64,000 nt of DNA, from positions 1-64,000 of the forward strand of contig DATHGT010000133.1 of assembly GCA_035317605.1 (NCBI GenBank), in the 5' to 3' direction. Shown in pieces: positions 17,186 to 25,300 of this stretch (the stretch's first letter is position 1; each line of letters starts with the position of its first letter). Both the position numbers and the translations under genes were made by a program. The DNA is from DATHGT01 sp035317605. GTDB lineage: Bacteria; Methylomirabilota; Methylomirabilia; Rokubacteriales; CSP1-6. Under the pieces are notes generated by a model. It was not told the origin of the DNA. It worked only from the letters and a program-made list of their open reading frames with translations, and did not search any database.

Positions 17186-19297
17186 ATGCACGCCTCGCGG
17201 ACCTTCGTGTTGATCGCGGCCGTCTGCCTGTTGGCTCTGGCCCTCGGCTCCGAGCGCGGGGGGATTCGTGGTTCGGCCCGCGCGGACGATCTGTTCGTGT
17301 CGCCCGACGTGATGAACCAGCTGGCGACCTCCGGGCGCGCGCGGGTCATCGTGGAGGTCCGGCTGCCGAACGCATTCGTTCCCGAGGGACAGCTGCCCAC
17401 GCCGGCGCATGTGGCACTCCAGCGAGCCAATCTGGCGTCAGCGCAATCTCGGGTGCTGTCTCGGCTCCAGGGCCGGAGCCACGCGGTCCTGCGTCAATTC
17501 TCTTCCGCTCCCTACCTCGCACTGGAGGTCGCCGCCGACGCCATGCAAGAGCTCGCGGGGGCGTCCTCTGACGTCCAGCGGGTGGTGGAAGATGCGCTGT
17601 ACGAGCCGATGCTGCCGCAGAGCGCGCCGCTGGTCGGAGCCACCGAGGCGTGGGGGTTACAATTCGACGGGACAGGGGTCATGGTCGCCATTCTCGACAC
17701 CGGCGTGGACCGAAGCCATCCCTTCTTCGCGGGAAAGATCCTCGAAGAAGCGTGCTTCTCCAGCAGCATCTTGGGATCGGCCTCCGTCTGTCCGAACGGT
17801 CAGCCGCAGCAGTTCGGGGCAGGCGCCGGCGTCCCTTGCCCGTCGACCATTCCCGGATGCTGGCATGGCACGCACGTGGCGGGCATCGCCGCGGGCAACG
17901 GCGCTAGCGCCGGGGTGGCGTATTCCGGCATCGCCAAGGGCGCCCAGATCATGGCGGTCCAGGTCTTTTCCCGAATGACGATCGTCTCCACCCAGTGCCC
18001 GGCGCCCCCCTGCGCCTTGGCCTGGAACTCCGACATCATGGCGGGTCTCGACCGCGTCTACAGCCTGCGCAACCAGCGCAACTTCGCGTCGGTCAACCTG
18101 AGCCTCGGCGGAAGCCTCTTCAGCGGCAACTGCGACTCCGATCCGACGAAGTCGTTCATCGACAATCTCCGCTCGGTCGGGATCGCCACCGTCATCGCCT
18201 CCGGCAACGACGGCTCGACCTCGAAGATGAGCTCGCCGGCGTGCATCTCCTCGGCGGTGAGCGTGGGTTCGACGGAGAAGGCCGACGTCGTGTCGTCGTT
18301 CTCGAACGTGGCCCCGGTTCTTTCCCTCTTCGCTCCCGGGGGGATCATCCAGTCGTCCTATCCCGGGGGCCAGTGGATCTTCGCCAGCGGAACCTCCATG
18401 GCGACCCCGCACGTCACCGGCGCCTTCGCGATCCTGAAACACGCGGTGCCCAGCGCCTCGGTGAGCACGATGTTGAGCGCGCTCCAGCAAACCGGCGTGT
18501 CGATCACGGACATCCGGCCCGGAGGGACCGTCACCAAGCCCCGGATTCAGGTCGCCAAAGCCCTGTCGTCCCTGGCCCCCGCGCCCCCGCCTCCGTCGCC
18601 GATCCCGAACGTGCAACTCGGCGTCTCCGGGGACATTCCCATCCCCGCCGACTACGACGGCGACGGCAAGGTCGATCCCGCCGTCTATCGGCCGTCGACC
18701 GGACAGTGGTTCGTCCTGGGCAGCGCCACCGGCCTGCAGACCCGTATCTTCGGTGCGCCGGCCTCGAGCGGCCTCGGCGATACCGCGGTGCGCGCGGATT
18801 TCGATGGCGACGGCAAGGCCGACATGGCGATCTATCGTCAGGCGACGGGGGAGTGGTTGGTCTTCGGCAGCCGTAGCGGATTCCTCACCCTGCTGTTCGG
18901 GTCGCCGGCCTCTCTCGGCCTCGGCGACATTCCGGTCCCCGCCGACTACGACGGCGACGGCATCGCCGATCTGGCGGTCTATCGCCAGGCCACCGGCGAG
19001 TGGTTCATCTTCGGTAGCCGCACGGGATTTCGCACGCTGCTCTTCGGCTCACCGGCCTCTCTCGGCCTCGGCGACGTCCCGGTCCCCCGCGACTACGACG
19101 GCGACGGTAAGGCGGACCTGGCGGTCCGCCGGAACAGCACCGGCACCTGGTTCATCTTCCAATCGAGCCTCGGTCAGGTCCAGCAGGTCTGGGGGACACC
19201 CACGGACATCCCGACGCCCGGCGACTTCGACGGCAACAAGAAGAGCAACATCGCCGTCTGGCGGCCGAGCGATGGAACCTGGCTGATTTCTCCGTGA
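17186..19297 (+). CDS. Secreted subtilisin-like serine protease (S8) with C-terminal FG-GAP/VCBS repeats
   Basis: 703 residues. The ATG at 17186 is set by AGGGAGG 8 bases upstream and by the signal peptide directly after it (hydrophobic 7-20, cleavage near ARA-DD at 31-33). Residues about 45-140 resemble an inhibitor-I9-type propeptide. The S8 catalytic residues are D171 (ILDTGVD), H227 (WHGTHVAG), N341 (oxyanion) and S404 (SGTSMATPHV). After a Pro-rich linker (about 465-475) come five FG-GAP/VCBS units (about 483-703) with D-Y-D-G-D-G loops; the chain ends in the last half unit, as in the beta-helix protein. Likely an active extracellular protease attached to the surface or matrix by its repeats. 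A glycosyltransferase gene follows 43 bp downstream. Confidence 0.93.
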   Translation: MHASRTFVLIAAVCLLALALGSERGGIRGSARADDLFVSPDVMNQLATSGRARVIVEVRLPNAFVPEGQLPTPAHVALQRANLASAQSRVLSRLQGRSHAVLRQFSSAPYLALEVAADAMQELAGASSDVQRVVEDALYEPMLPQSAPLVGATEAWGLQFDGTGVMVAILDTGVDRSHPFFAGKILEEACFSSSILGSASVCPNGQPQQFGAGAGVPCPSTIPGCWHGTHVAGIAAGNGASAGVAYSGIAKGAQIMAVQVFSRMTIVSTQCPAPPCALAWNSDIMAGLDRVYSLRNQRNFASVNLSLGGSLFSGNCDSDPTKSFIDNLRSVGIATVIASGNDGSTSKMSSPACISSAVSVGSTEKADVVSSFSNVAPVLSLFAPGGIIQSSYPGGQWIFASGTSMATPHVTGAFAILKHAVPSASVSTMLSALQQTGVSITDIRPGGTVTKPRIQVAKALSSLAPAPPPPSPIPNVQLGVSGDIPIPADYDGDGKVDPAVYRPSTGQWFVLGSATGLQTRIFGAPASSGLGDTAVRADFDGDGKADMAIYRQATGEWLVFGSRSGFLTLLFGSPASLGLGDIPVPADYDGDGIADLAVYRQATGEWFIFGSRTGFRTLLFGSPASLGLGDVPVPRDYDGDGKADLAVRRNSTGTWFIFQSSLGQVQQVWGTPTDIPTPGDFDGNKKSNIAVWRPSDGTWLISP
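18632..19294 (+). repeat. FG-GAP coding repeats (array 2)
   Basis: Four 49-codon-type units and a terminal half unit encode the subtilase C-terminal domain. Each carries D-x-D-G-D-G-K/I-A-D and A-V/I-Y-R-x-A/S-T-G-x-W; the unit order and the closing half unit parallel arrays 1 and 3. Confidence 0.88.
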
Positions 19298-19340
19298 GGT
19301 CTCGCCTCGCCCGAGGCCTCGCGACGAGCGAACCAAGCGC

Positions 19341-22300
19341 GTGAGCCACGACAGTCCTTCCGACGTCTGCATCGTCATCCCGGTGTTCAACAAGCGGGCC
19401 TTCACGCTCCAATGCCTCGACCGGATCTGGCGGAACACGTCGACCATCGTCCCCTACGAAGTCGTCGTGGTGGACAACGGCTCGAGTGACGGCACCCGGG
19501 AGCACTTCGAGGGCGGCGTCGTCTCGCCGCGACTGCGGTACCTCCGGAACGACACCAACCTCGGCTTCGCCAAGGGCAACAACCTCGGAGCGCGACTGGC
19601 CCGGGGGAAGTATCTGCTGTTCCTCAACAACGACACGCTGGTCCAGCCCAAATGGCTCGAAGACATGGTCGGCCTGGCCAGCGGCGATCCCGCGATCGGC
19701 ATGGTCGGCATCAAGCAGCTGTTCCCCTACACCAGCACCATCCATCACACCGGCATCGTCTTCACCGCGGGCGCCCGTCCCCTGCACCTCTATCCGCACG
19801 CGGACGCGCGGTGGCCTCACGTCAACAAGCAGCGCGAGTATCAGGCCGTCAACGGCGCGTGCTTCTTGATCCGGCGCGAACTGTTCGAGGCGTGCGGCGG
19901 CTTCGACGAGGGCTACGTCAACGGATACGAGGACATGGACCTCTGCCTGGCCGTGCGGCAGCGCGGCTTCAAGATCGTCTGCTGCACGTCGTCCTTCATC
20001 TATCACTACGGCCAGATCTCCGAGGGGCGGACCAGCGCCGACGCCCGCAACGCGGCGCGCTTCGTCGCCAAGTGGGGAGCCCACGTCCGGGCCGACGACG
20101 GCGACTACGCTCACGCCGACCTGGAGGACGTTCAGCGGGTCGAGGCGGCCCGCCGCCTCGTGCCCGCGCCCCGGCCGGAGGGCGGGGCCGCGTTCCACTT
20201 CGTCGACGACCTCTCGCGGGGCAGCGCGCTGTCCTGGGCGGTGGCCGATCTCGTCCTCGCCCTCAAGCGCCTCGGGGCGCCGGTCCACATCGCGAACACG
20301 CCCCTGACGAAGACCCTCGACGAGTCGACCCGCCGGGAGCTGCAGCCCCTGATGCGCGGCGATCGTGACCCGGACGGAGTGCACATCAAGTGGTCGCATT
20401 ACTGGCCGGAGCATCTCGCCCTCGATCTGACCGGCCGGATCAACCTGGAGCTGTTCGTCATCAACTACACGTTCGCCCGGCCTGGCGCCGACCCGTGGGA
20501 CTACTGGCTCCAGTGCCTGGCGCAGAATCACTATCACAAGCTGCCGCTGACTCGGTTCTGCCAGGACGTGCTCCTCGAGGTCGGGGTGCCGGCGGCGGAG
20601 AGCCACCTCTTGCACCTCGGCTATTCCCGCGAAGTCCACGACGTGGGGCCGCCCCCGCGCCGCCCGGGGGGATTCCGCTTTCTCACCGTCACCAACTCGC
20701 ACGACCTCACGCGCTACGGGACCCGACTGCTCCTGGAGGCCTACTGGGACGCCTTCGCGCGCGGGGACGACACGGTCCTGGTCGTCAAGGACTACGGGGC
20801 CACGTCGGCGGACACCACGCTCCGCGACCTCATGCGCCGGGCGAACGGCCGGGCCCGCGTCGAGTACGTCGATGCGTTCACGAGCAAGCGGGACCTGATC
20901 AGCCTCTATCGTTCCTGCGACGCCTTCGTCTCGGCCCACCGCAGCGAAGGCTTCGGCATGAAGATCCTCGACGCGCTCGCCTGTGGTCTGCCCGTGATCA
21001 CCCCGCGCTTCGGCGGCCCCGCGGACTTTTGCACGCCCGAGACCAGCTTCGAGGTGGCGTTCACCCTGGAGCCGATGACCGACTGCCTCGACACCCGCTC
21101 GCTCCGGATCACCAATCAACCGCTCTGGGGTGCGCCCGACCGCAACGACCTCGTGAGGCAGCTGCGGTTCGTGGCCGGCCACCCCGCGGCCGCCGCCGCG
21201 GTGGGCGAGGCCGGACGTCGCTCGGTCGTGGATCGCTTCACCTGGGACGCCTCCGCGCGGCGGCTGGTCGCCATCGTGGACGAGATCCGCGAGGGGCAGA
21301 CGCGGCGCACCACGCGACGGGCCGACCGGGCCCCGGCCCCCGCGGCCGAGGCGTCGCCCTACTGGCTCGGCTGCCGGTTGAGCGTGGTCATTCCCACCTA
21401 TAACCGCAAGGACACGCTGCTCCAGTGTCTGGCCGCGCTGGAGCGGCAGTCGATCCTGCCCTCGGAGTTCGAGGTCGTGGTCGTGGACGACGGCTCGACG
21501 GACGGCACCGAGGCGGCGCTGGCCGCGCGTCAGTTCACGTTTCCCCTCGAATACCACCGGCAGTCGAATCAGGGGCCGGGCGCCGCCCGCAACCTCGGCG
21601 TCACCCTCGCCCGCGGCGAGCTGGTGCTCTTCATCGGAGACGACATCATCGCCCACGAGCGGCTGCTGGAGCACCATCTCCTGACCCACGCGCAACATCC
21701 CGAGGCGAGCGCGTCCGTGCTCGGACACATCGACTGGCCGCCGTGGCTGACGCCCACGCCGGTGATGGACTACGTGTGCGGGGAGGGCGGTCTTCAGTTC
21801 GCGTACCAGTTCATCCCGGATCTTCCGTCGCTCGACTACCGGTTTTTGTACACGAGCAACATCTCTCTGAAGCGCCGGTTTCTCCTGGAGGCGTTCGAGG
21901 CGGGCGTCCGCTTCGACCCGTGCTTCCGGTACGCGGCGTTCGAGGATTCCGAGCTGGCCCTCCGGCTCGAGTCGCGGGGACTCACCATCCACTACTCCAG
22001 CGACGCGCTCGCCTACCACGATCACTGGATGGACCTCGAAAGCTTCGCGCGCCGCGAATACAGCGCCGGGCAGATGGCGGTGGTCTTCTACCGCAAGCAT
22101 CCGAAGATGGACGAGGTCCTGACCGTGCGCTGGATCGGAGACTGGGTCGAGGCCGTCGAGAAGCTCCGCGCGCAGCCGGCCTTGCTGGACAAGGTCAAGA
22201 CGCTGGACGCGCACACCGACCAGTTCCTCGTCTCGCTGGAGCGGTCCCTGGAGGAGCTCCTGACCCTCGAAGCATCGCTCGCGTCGACCATCGGCCGCGA

Positions 22301-22754
22301 ACGACCGCGGACCGTGGTCCGCTCGGCGCTGCACAGCGTCCTCGCCGTGATTTTCGACGTGCATCGCACGCGGGGCAAGGTCCAGGAGTGGTACGCGATG
22401 GTCGAGGATCGCGACAAGGTCGAGAGCGCGAAGGCCCTGCTCGGCTGCCTGCGCAAGCTCGAATTCCTCGGCACCGACGGAACCGCGCTGGGACGCCTGG
22501 TTCCGGGTCTTTCCTGGGGACGTCAGGAGGTCCGGGACCTGAAGGCCCAGGCCGCCGCGCTGCAGAGCGAGCTGGGCACGCCCGTCCCCTCCGGGGCTCG
22601 CGCCCTCGTGCGCCGCGTGCTCCTGCGCGGCGGCGTCTTCAGGGCGCTACGGAACGCCGACCGCCGCCTCCAGGCCGCCCTGCACCGGCGCCAGCGGCTC
22701 GGCTGGCTCGCGGCCTATCACCGGATCCGCGGCCGGCTCAAGCGCCTCTTGTAG
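19341..22754 (+). CDS. Three-domain glycosyltransferase (GT2 - GT-B - GT2)
   Basis: 1137 residues, GTG start at 19341. Residues about 1-245: a GT-A family 2 domain (IVIPVFNK, V-V-V-D-N-G-S-S-D-G, F-L-N-N-D-T). Residues about 280-650: a GT-B, family-4/1-like domain (RFLTVTNSHD near 446; S-E-G-F-G-M-K-I-L-D near 535, then LPVITPRFGGPADF). Residues about 680-960: a second family 2 domain (LSVVIPTYNRKDTL; V-V-V-D-D-G-S-T-D-G; LFIGDD). The last ~170 residues are helical and basic. One chain could add three linkages in order, or build a disaccharide repeat. It acts at the cytoplasmic face of the inner membrane and follows the subtilase gene by 43 bp. Confidence 0.88.
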   Translation: MSHDSPSDVCIVIPVFNKRAFTLQCLDRIWRNTSTIVPYEVVVVDNGSSDGTREHFEGGVVSPRLRYLRNDTNLGFAKGNNLGARLARGKYLLFLNNDTLVQPKWLEDMVGLASGDPAIGMVGIKQLFPYTSTIHHTGIVFTAGARPLHLYPHADARWPHVNKQREYQAVNGACFLIRRELFEACGGFDEGYVNGYEDMDLCLAVRQRGFKIVCCTSSFIYHYGQISEGRTSADARNAARFVAKWGAHVRADDGDYAHADLEDVQRVEAARRLVPAPRPEGGAAFHFVDDLSRGSALSWAVADLVLALKRLGAPVHIANTPLTKTLDESTRRELQPLMRGDRDPDGVHIKWSHYWPEHLALDLTGRINLELFVINYTFARPGADPWDYWLQCLAQNHYHKLPLTRFCQDVLLEVGVPAAESHLLHLGYSREVHDVGPPPRRPGGFRFLTVTNSHDLTRYGTRLLLEAYWDAFARGDDTVLVVKDYGATSADTTLRDLMRRANGRARVEYVDAFTSKRDLISLYRSCDAFVSAHRSEGFGMKILDALACGLPVITPRFGGPADFCTPETSFEVAFTLEPMTDCLDTRSLRITNQPLWGAPDRNDLVRQLRFVAGHPAAAAAVGEAGRRSVVDRFTWDASARRLVAIVDEIREGQTRRTTRRADRAPAPAAEASPYWLGCRLSVVIPTYNRKDTLLQCLAALERQSILPSEFEVVVVDDGSTDGTEAALAARQFTFPLEYHRQSNQGPGAARNLGVTLARGELVLFIGDDIIAHERLLEHHLLTHAQHPEASASVLGHIDWPPWLTPTPVMDYVCGEGGLQFAYQFIPDLPSLDYRFLYTSNISLKRRFLLEAFEAGVRFDPCFRYAAFEDSELALRLESRGLTIHYSSDALAYHDHWMDLESFARREYSAGQMAVVFYRKHPKMDEVLTVRWIGDWVEAVEKLRAQPALLDKVKTLDAHTDQFLVSLERSLEELLTLEASLASTIGRERPRTVVRSALHSVLAVIFDVHRTRGKVQEWYAMVEDRDKVESAKALLGCLRKLEFLGTDGTALGRLVPGLSWGRQEVRDLKAQAAALQSELGTPVPSGARALVRRVLLRGGVFRALRNADRRLQAALHRRQRLGWLAAYHRIRGRLKRLL

Positions 22755-22771
22755 CGATCCTCGCCCGGGCA

Positions 22772-24847
22772 TCAGCGAGCGATCTGGGGGAGCGGGATGT
22801 CGACCGTCGTCCCCCACGTGGTCGTTTGCGTCTGTCCGTCGACCGACCGGTTCACGAGCCACTCGCTGGTCGTGCTCCGAAAGACCGCGAGGTCGGTCTT
22901 GCCGTCACCGTCGAAGTCGCCCGGCATCGGGACGTCGCCGAGGCGCGCGCTCGCCGGCGCTCCGAAGGCGCGTGTCTGGAAGCCGCTCAGGCTTCCGAAG
23001 ATGTACCACTCACCCGTCGCCTGCCGGTAGATGGCCAGGTCCGTCTTGCCGTCGCCGTCGTAATCGGCCGGCACCGGGATGTCGCCGAAGTCGTTGGGGG
23101 CGGGAGAGCCGAAGACGACGGTGCGGAAGCCCGAGGCCGTCCCATAGATCAACCACTCGCCCGTGGCGCGGCGATAGATGGCGAGGTCCGTCTTGCCGTC
23201 GCCGTCGTAGTCGGCCGGCACCGGGATGTCGTCGAGCCCGGCCGCGCCCGGCGCGCCGAACACCACGGTGCGGAAGCCGGAGGCCGTCCCATAGATCAAC
23301 CACTCGCCCGTCGCCCGGCGATAGATGGCGAGATCCGCCTTGCCGTCGCCATCGTAGTCGGCCGGCACCGGGATGTCGTCGAGCCCACTTGACGCGGGAG
23401 CGCCGAAGACGAGGGTGCGGAAGCCGAAATCCGTCCCGTAGATCAACCACTCGCCCGTCGCTTTACGATAGATGCCCAGGTCCGTCCTGCCGTCGCCGTC
23501 GTAGTCCGCGGGCACCGGTGTGTCACCGAGCCCGCTGGACGCAGGAGAGCCGAAGACGAGGCTGTGGAAGCCGGCGGCGCTGGTGAAGGCGAACCACTCA
23601 CCCGTGCTTGGACGGTACACCGTGTAGTCCGTCTTGCCGTCCCCGTCGAAATCTCCAAACACGCGCCTGACCACGGTGACCGCGAGCGTTGCCGTCGCCG
23701 TCCGCGCCGCGGCATCGGTGATGGTGAGGGTCAGCGTCCGCGCTCCCATCTCGACCGTCGCCGTGTTCCAGGCGTAGGTCGCGGCCGCCCCGTTCACCGT
23801 CTGCGTCGAGACCACCGTCCCGTCCACCGCGAGCTTGAAGGTCGATGACCCGCTGGCCCCCGCCGATATCATGCCGACGGTCGTGACCCCGCCCACGGTC
23901 GCGCCGCCCGTGGGCGCCGTGAACGACGCGGTCAACGGCGCCAAGGGTGGCGGCGGGTTGTTGACGGTGACCGGCAGCGCCGCCGTGGCCGTCTGGCCGG
24001 CCATGGTCACCGTCGTGGTCAGCGTCCGCGGGCCGTTCCCCACCTTGGTCGTATCCCAGGTGTACGAGAGCGTGGTGCCCTGCTCGCTCTGCGTGATCAG
24101 CACCGTGCCGTCGACCGGCAGCGCGAAGGTCTTGGCCTGTCCTCCCGCGGCCGTGGTCGACAGCGCCACGGTCGGTGTGCCGCTGACCGTGGCGCCGCCG
24201 GCGGGAGACGTGAACGTCACCGTGAAGGCCACCGGCGGCGGCGTGACGACGTTCGAGACCGTGACCGTCTGGGTCGCCGTGGCGGTGCGGTTCTGGGAAT
24301 CCGTCACCGTGGCCGCCAGCGTGTGCGACCCGTTGGCCACCGTGGCCGTGTTCCAGGTGAAGCTTCCGTTCGTTCCCGAGTAGATCGTCGAGCCATCCAC
24401 CTTGATCGTGTACGTATATCCGCTGCCGCCGCCCGCGGTCAGCGAGACCGCCGCGGTGCCGCTCACCGTCGTCCCGCTCGTCGGATTCGTGAACGACAGG
24501 ATGAGCGGAGTGGCCGTGCTGGAGGTTGCGCACACCTCGTCGGAGTACGCCGAGACGCCGCCGGTGTCGTGGGCGAGCACGCGATAGCAGTACCTCGTCC
24601 CCTCGCCGACGGAGGTGTCGACGTACTGCGTGACGCCTGCCGGGATGTCGGCGAGGGCGGCGAAGCCCGAAGCCGACGCCAGTCGGCGCTCGAGCAGGGT
24701 CGCCGCGGCGCCGTTCGAGTTGTCGACCCACGATGCCGTGAGCTGGACGCCCGCGGCTTCGGCGGCTCCGAGACTGACGGCCGTGATCATCAGGGCGAGG
24801 AGCAGCAGGTGAACGGTGACCGAAGCGAATCGAGCCTTCGCGACCAT
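22772..24847 (-). CDS. Secreted FnIII/Ig-like protein with C-terminal FG-GAP/VCBS repeats, riboswitch-controlled
   Basis: 691 residues. ATG at 24847 with GGGAG 7 bases upstream; signal peptide with cleavage near AEA-AG (about residue 31). Residues about 33-110 look like a fibronectin type III domain (ending YCYRVLAHDTGGVSAYSDE). Three Ig-like beta-sandwich repeats follow (about 113-200, 205-300, 305-395), each with F-x-x-P-x-G/S-G-x-T-V-x-G and a T-A-T-x-x-V-T-V end. Residues about 396-691 hold six FG-GAP/VCBS units with D-Y-D-G-D-G loops and a truncated final unit. No enzyme motif is seen, so it is most likely an adhesin or matrix protein. It lies downstream of a c-di-GMP-I riboswitch and converges on the glycosyltransferase gene with only 17 bp between. 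Confidence 0.88.
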   Translation of the reverse strand: MVAKARFASVTVHLLLLALMITAVSLGAAEAAGVQLTASWVDNSNGAAATLLERRLASASGFAALADIPAGVTQYVDTSVGEGTRYCYRVLAHDTGGVSAYSDEVCATSSTATPLILSFTNPTSGTTVSGTAAVSLTAGGGSGYTYTIKVDGSTIYSGTNGSFTWNTATVANGSHTLAATVTDSQNRTATATQTVTVSNVVTPPPVAFTVTFTSPAGGATVSGTPTVALSTTAAGGQAKTFALPVDGTVLITQSEQGTTLSYTWDTTKVGNGPRTLTTTVTMAGQTATAALPVTVNNPPPPLAPLTASFTAPTGGATVGGVTTVGMISAGASGSSTFKLAVDGTVVSTQTVNGAAATYAWNTATVEMGARTLTLTITDAAARTATATLAVTVVRRVFGDFDGDGKTDYTVYRPSTGEWFAFTSAAGFHSLVFGSPASSGLGDTPVPADYDGDGRTDLGIYRKATGEWLIYGTDFGFRTLVFGAPASSGLDDIPVPADYDGDGKADLAIYRRATGEWLIYGTASGFRTVVFGAPGAAGLDDIPVPADYDGDGKTDLAIYRRATGEWLIYGTASGFRTVVFGSPAPNDFGDIPVPADYDGDGKTDLAIYRQATGEWYIFGSLSGFQTRAFGAPASARLGDVPMPGDFDGDGKTDLAVFRSTTSEWLVNRSVDGQTQTTTWGTTVDIPLPQIAR
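22796..23660 (-). repeat. FG-GAP coding repeats (array 3)
   Basis: Six units of about 49 codons plus a short terminal remnant. Neighbouring units 3 and 4 are almost identical in DNA (for example around 23100-23200 and 23250-23340), which suggests recent duplication or conversion inside the array. Confidence 0.88.
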
Positions 24848-24866
24848 AGCGAGTCTCCCATTGCGC

Positions 24867-24873
24867 GAAGACC
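24867..24873 (-). promoter_or_regulatory. Possible expression-platform strand of the c-di-GMP riboswitch
   Basis: RNA GGUCUUC (24873-24867) is complementary to GAAGACC (24982-24976), which overlaps the 5' strand of P1 by two bases. Forming this outer helix would extend or compete with P1 and brings structure to within about 7 bases of the GGGAG ribosome-binding site at 24859-24855. This fits translational control, but ON/OFF direction cannot be read from sequence. Confidence 0.4.
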
Positions 24874-24881
24874 GCCATGGC

Positions 24882-24977
24882 CCCCTTCGTTTCGGTAACC
24901 CGGCTATCAGACCTCATGTCTGACCCGTGGCTTTGCGTCCCCGCCTCACGACGGGTTTGCCTTTATCGGGGAAGGGG
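24882..24977 (-). promoter_or_regulatory. Class I cyclic-di-GMP riboswitch (GEMM-I)
   Basis: Read on the minus strand the RNA holds the hallmark strings GGCAAACC (24961-24954), GGGACGCAAAGCC (24941-24929) and UAGCCGGGUUACC (24906-24894), in the order and spacing of the Vc2-type aptamer. P2 is CCGUC-GUGA-GGCGG, a 5-bp stem closed by a GNRA tetraloop. P3 contains the perfect stem UCAGAC/GUCUGA. P1 can form from CCCCUUC (24977-24971) and GAAGGGG (24888-24882). The aptamer ends 34 bp before the ATG of the FnIII/Ig/FG-GAP protein, so c-di-GMP binding should control that gene. I found no second copy in the window. Confidence 0.93.
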
Positions 24978-25007
24978 TCTTCGTTCTGGCAGAAGCCTAG
25001 AGCAACA

Positions 25008-25037
25008 CTCGTACCGGACCGGATGCGAGTGCGACAA
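25008..25037 (-). promoter_or_regulatory. Weak sigma70-like promoter candidate ahead of the riboswitch
   Basis: On the minus strand TTGTCG (25037-25032) and TACGAG (25013-25008) are 18 bp apart, which would start transcription a few bases before the aptamer. An inverted repeat CACTCG/CGAGTG overlaps it (25006-25030). The matches are modest, so this is only a candidate. Confidence 0.3.
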
Positions 25038-25300
25038 CACGCCTTAAATAGTTGATTTCTTACGTACGAAGTACATTTCAGCAATCACCGTGGAGGGCGT
25101 GCTGCCATTTTCTGTCCAGCATCCGCCGGGCGGGGTGACACGATCACGATCGACTGCGCGCCAGGTAAACCCCTGAACCGGATTCCCAAACCGTCGCGTC
25201 GTGGGTTAGAGTACCCGCGACGATGTTCTCTGCCGTATTCACCCCTAGCCCAACCGTGAAAGGTTCGAGCGTCCGTTAGGTGGAAGTCACCGATGGCCCC
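25038..25300. other. Intergenic stretch between the riboswitch promoter and the WecA-like gene
   Basis: An AT-rich patch (25041-25081) contains GTAC-GAA-GTAC (25065-25075), a short palindrome that could be a regulator site for either divergent gene. TAGAGT near 25207 is a possible -10 for the plus strand without a clear -35. No gene, RNA structure or repeat was recognised in the remainder. Confidence 0.35.

Noticed and set aside
19152..22364. 1070-residue minus-strand open frame opposite the three-domain glycosyltransferase
   Set aside because: Antisense shadow in high-GC DNA; low-complexity E/R/V/G-rich protein without known motifs, while the plus strand has clear catalytic motifs.
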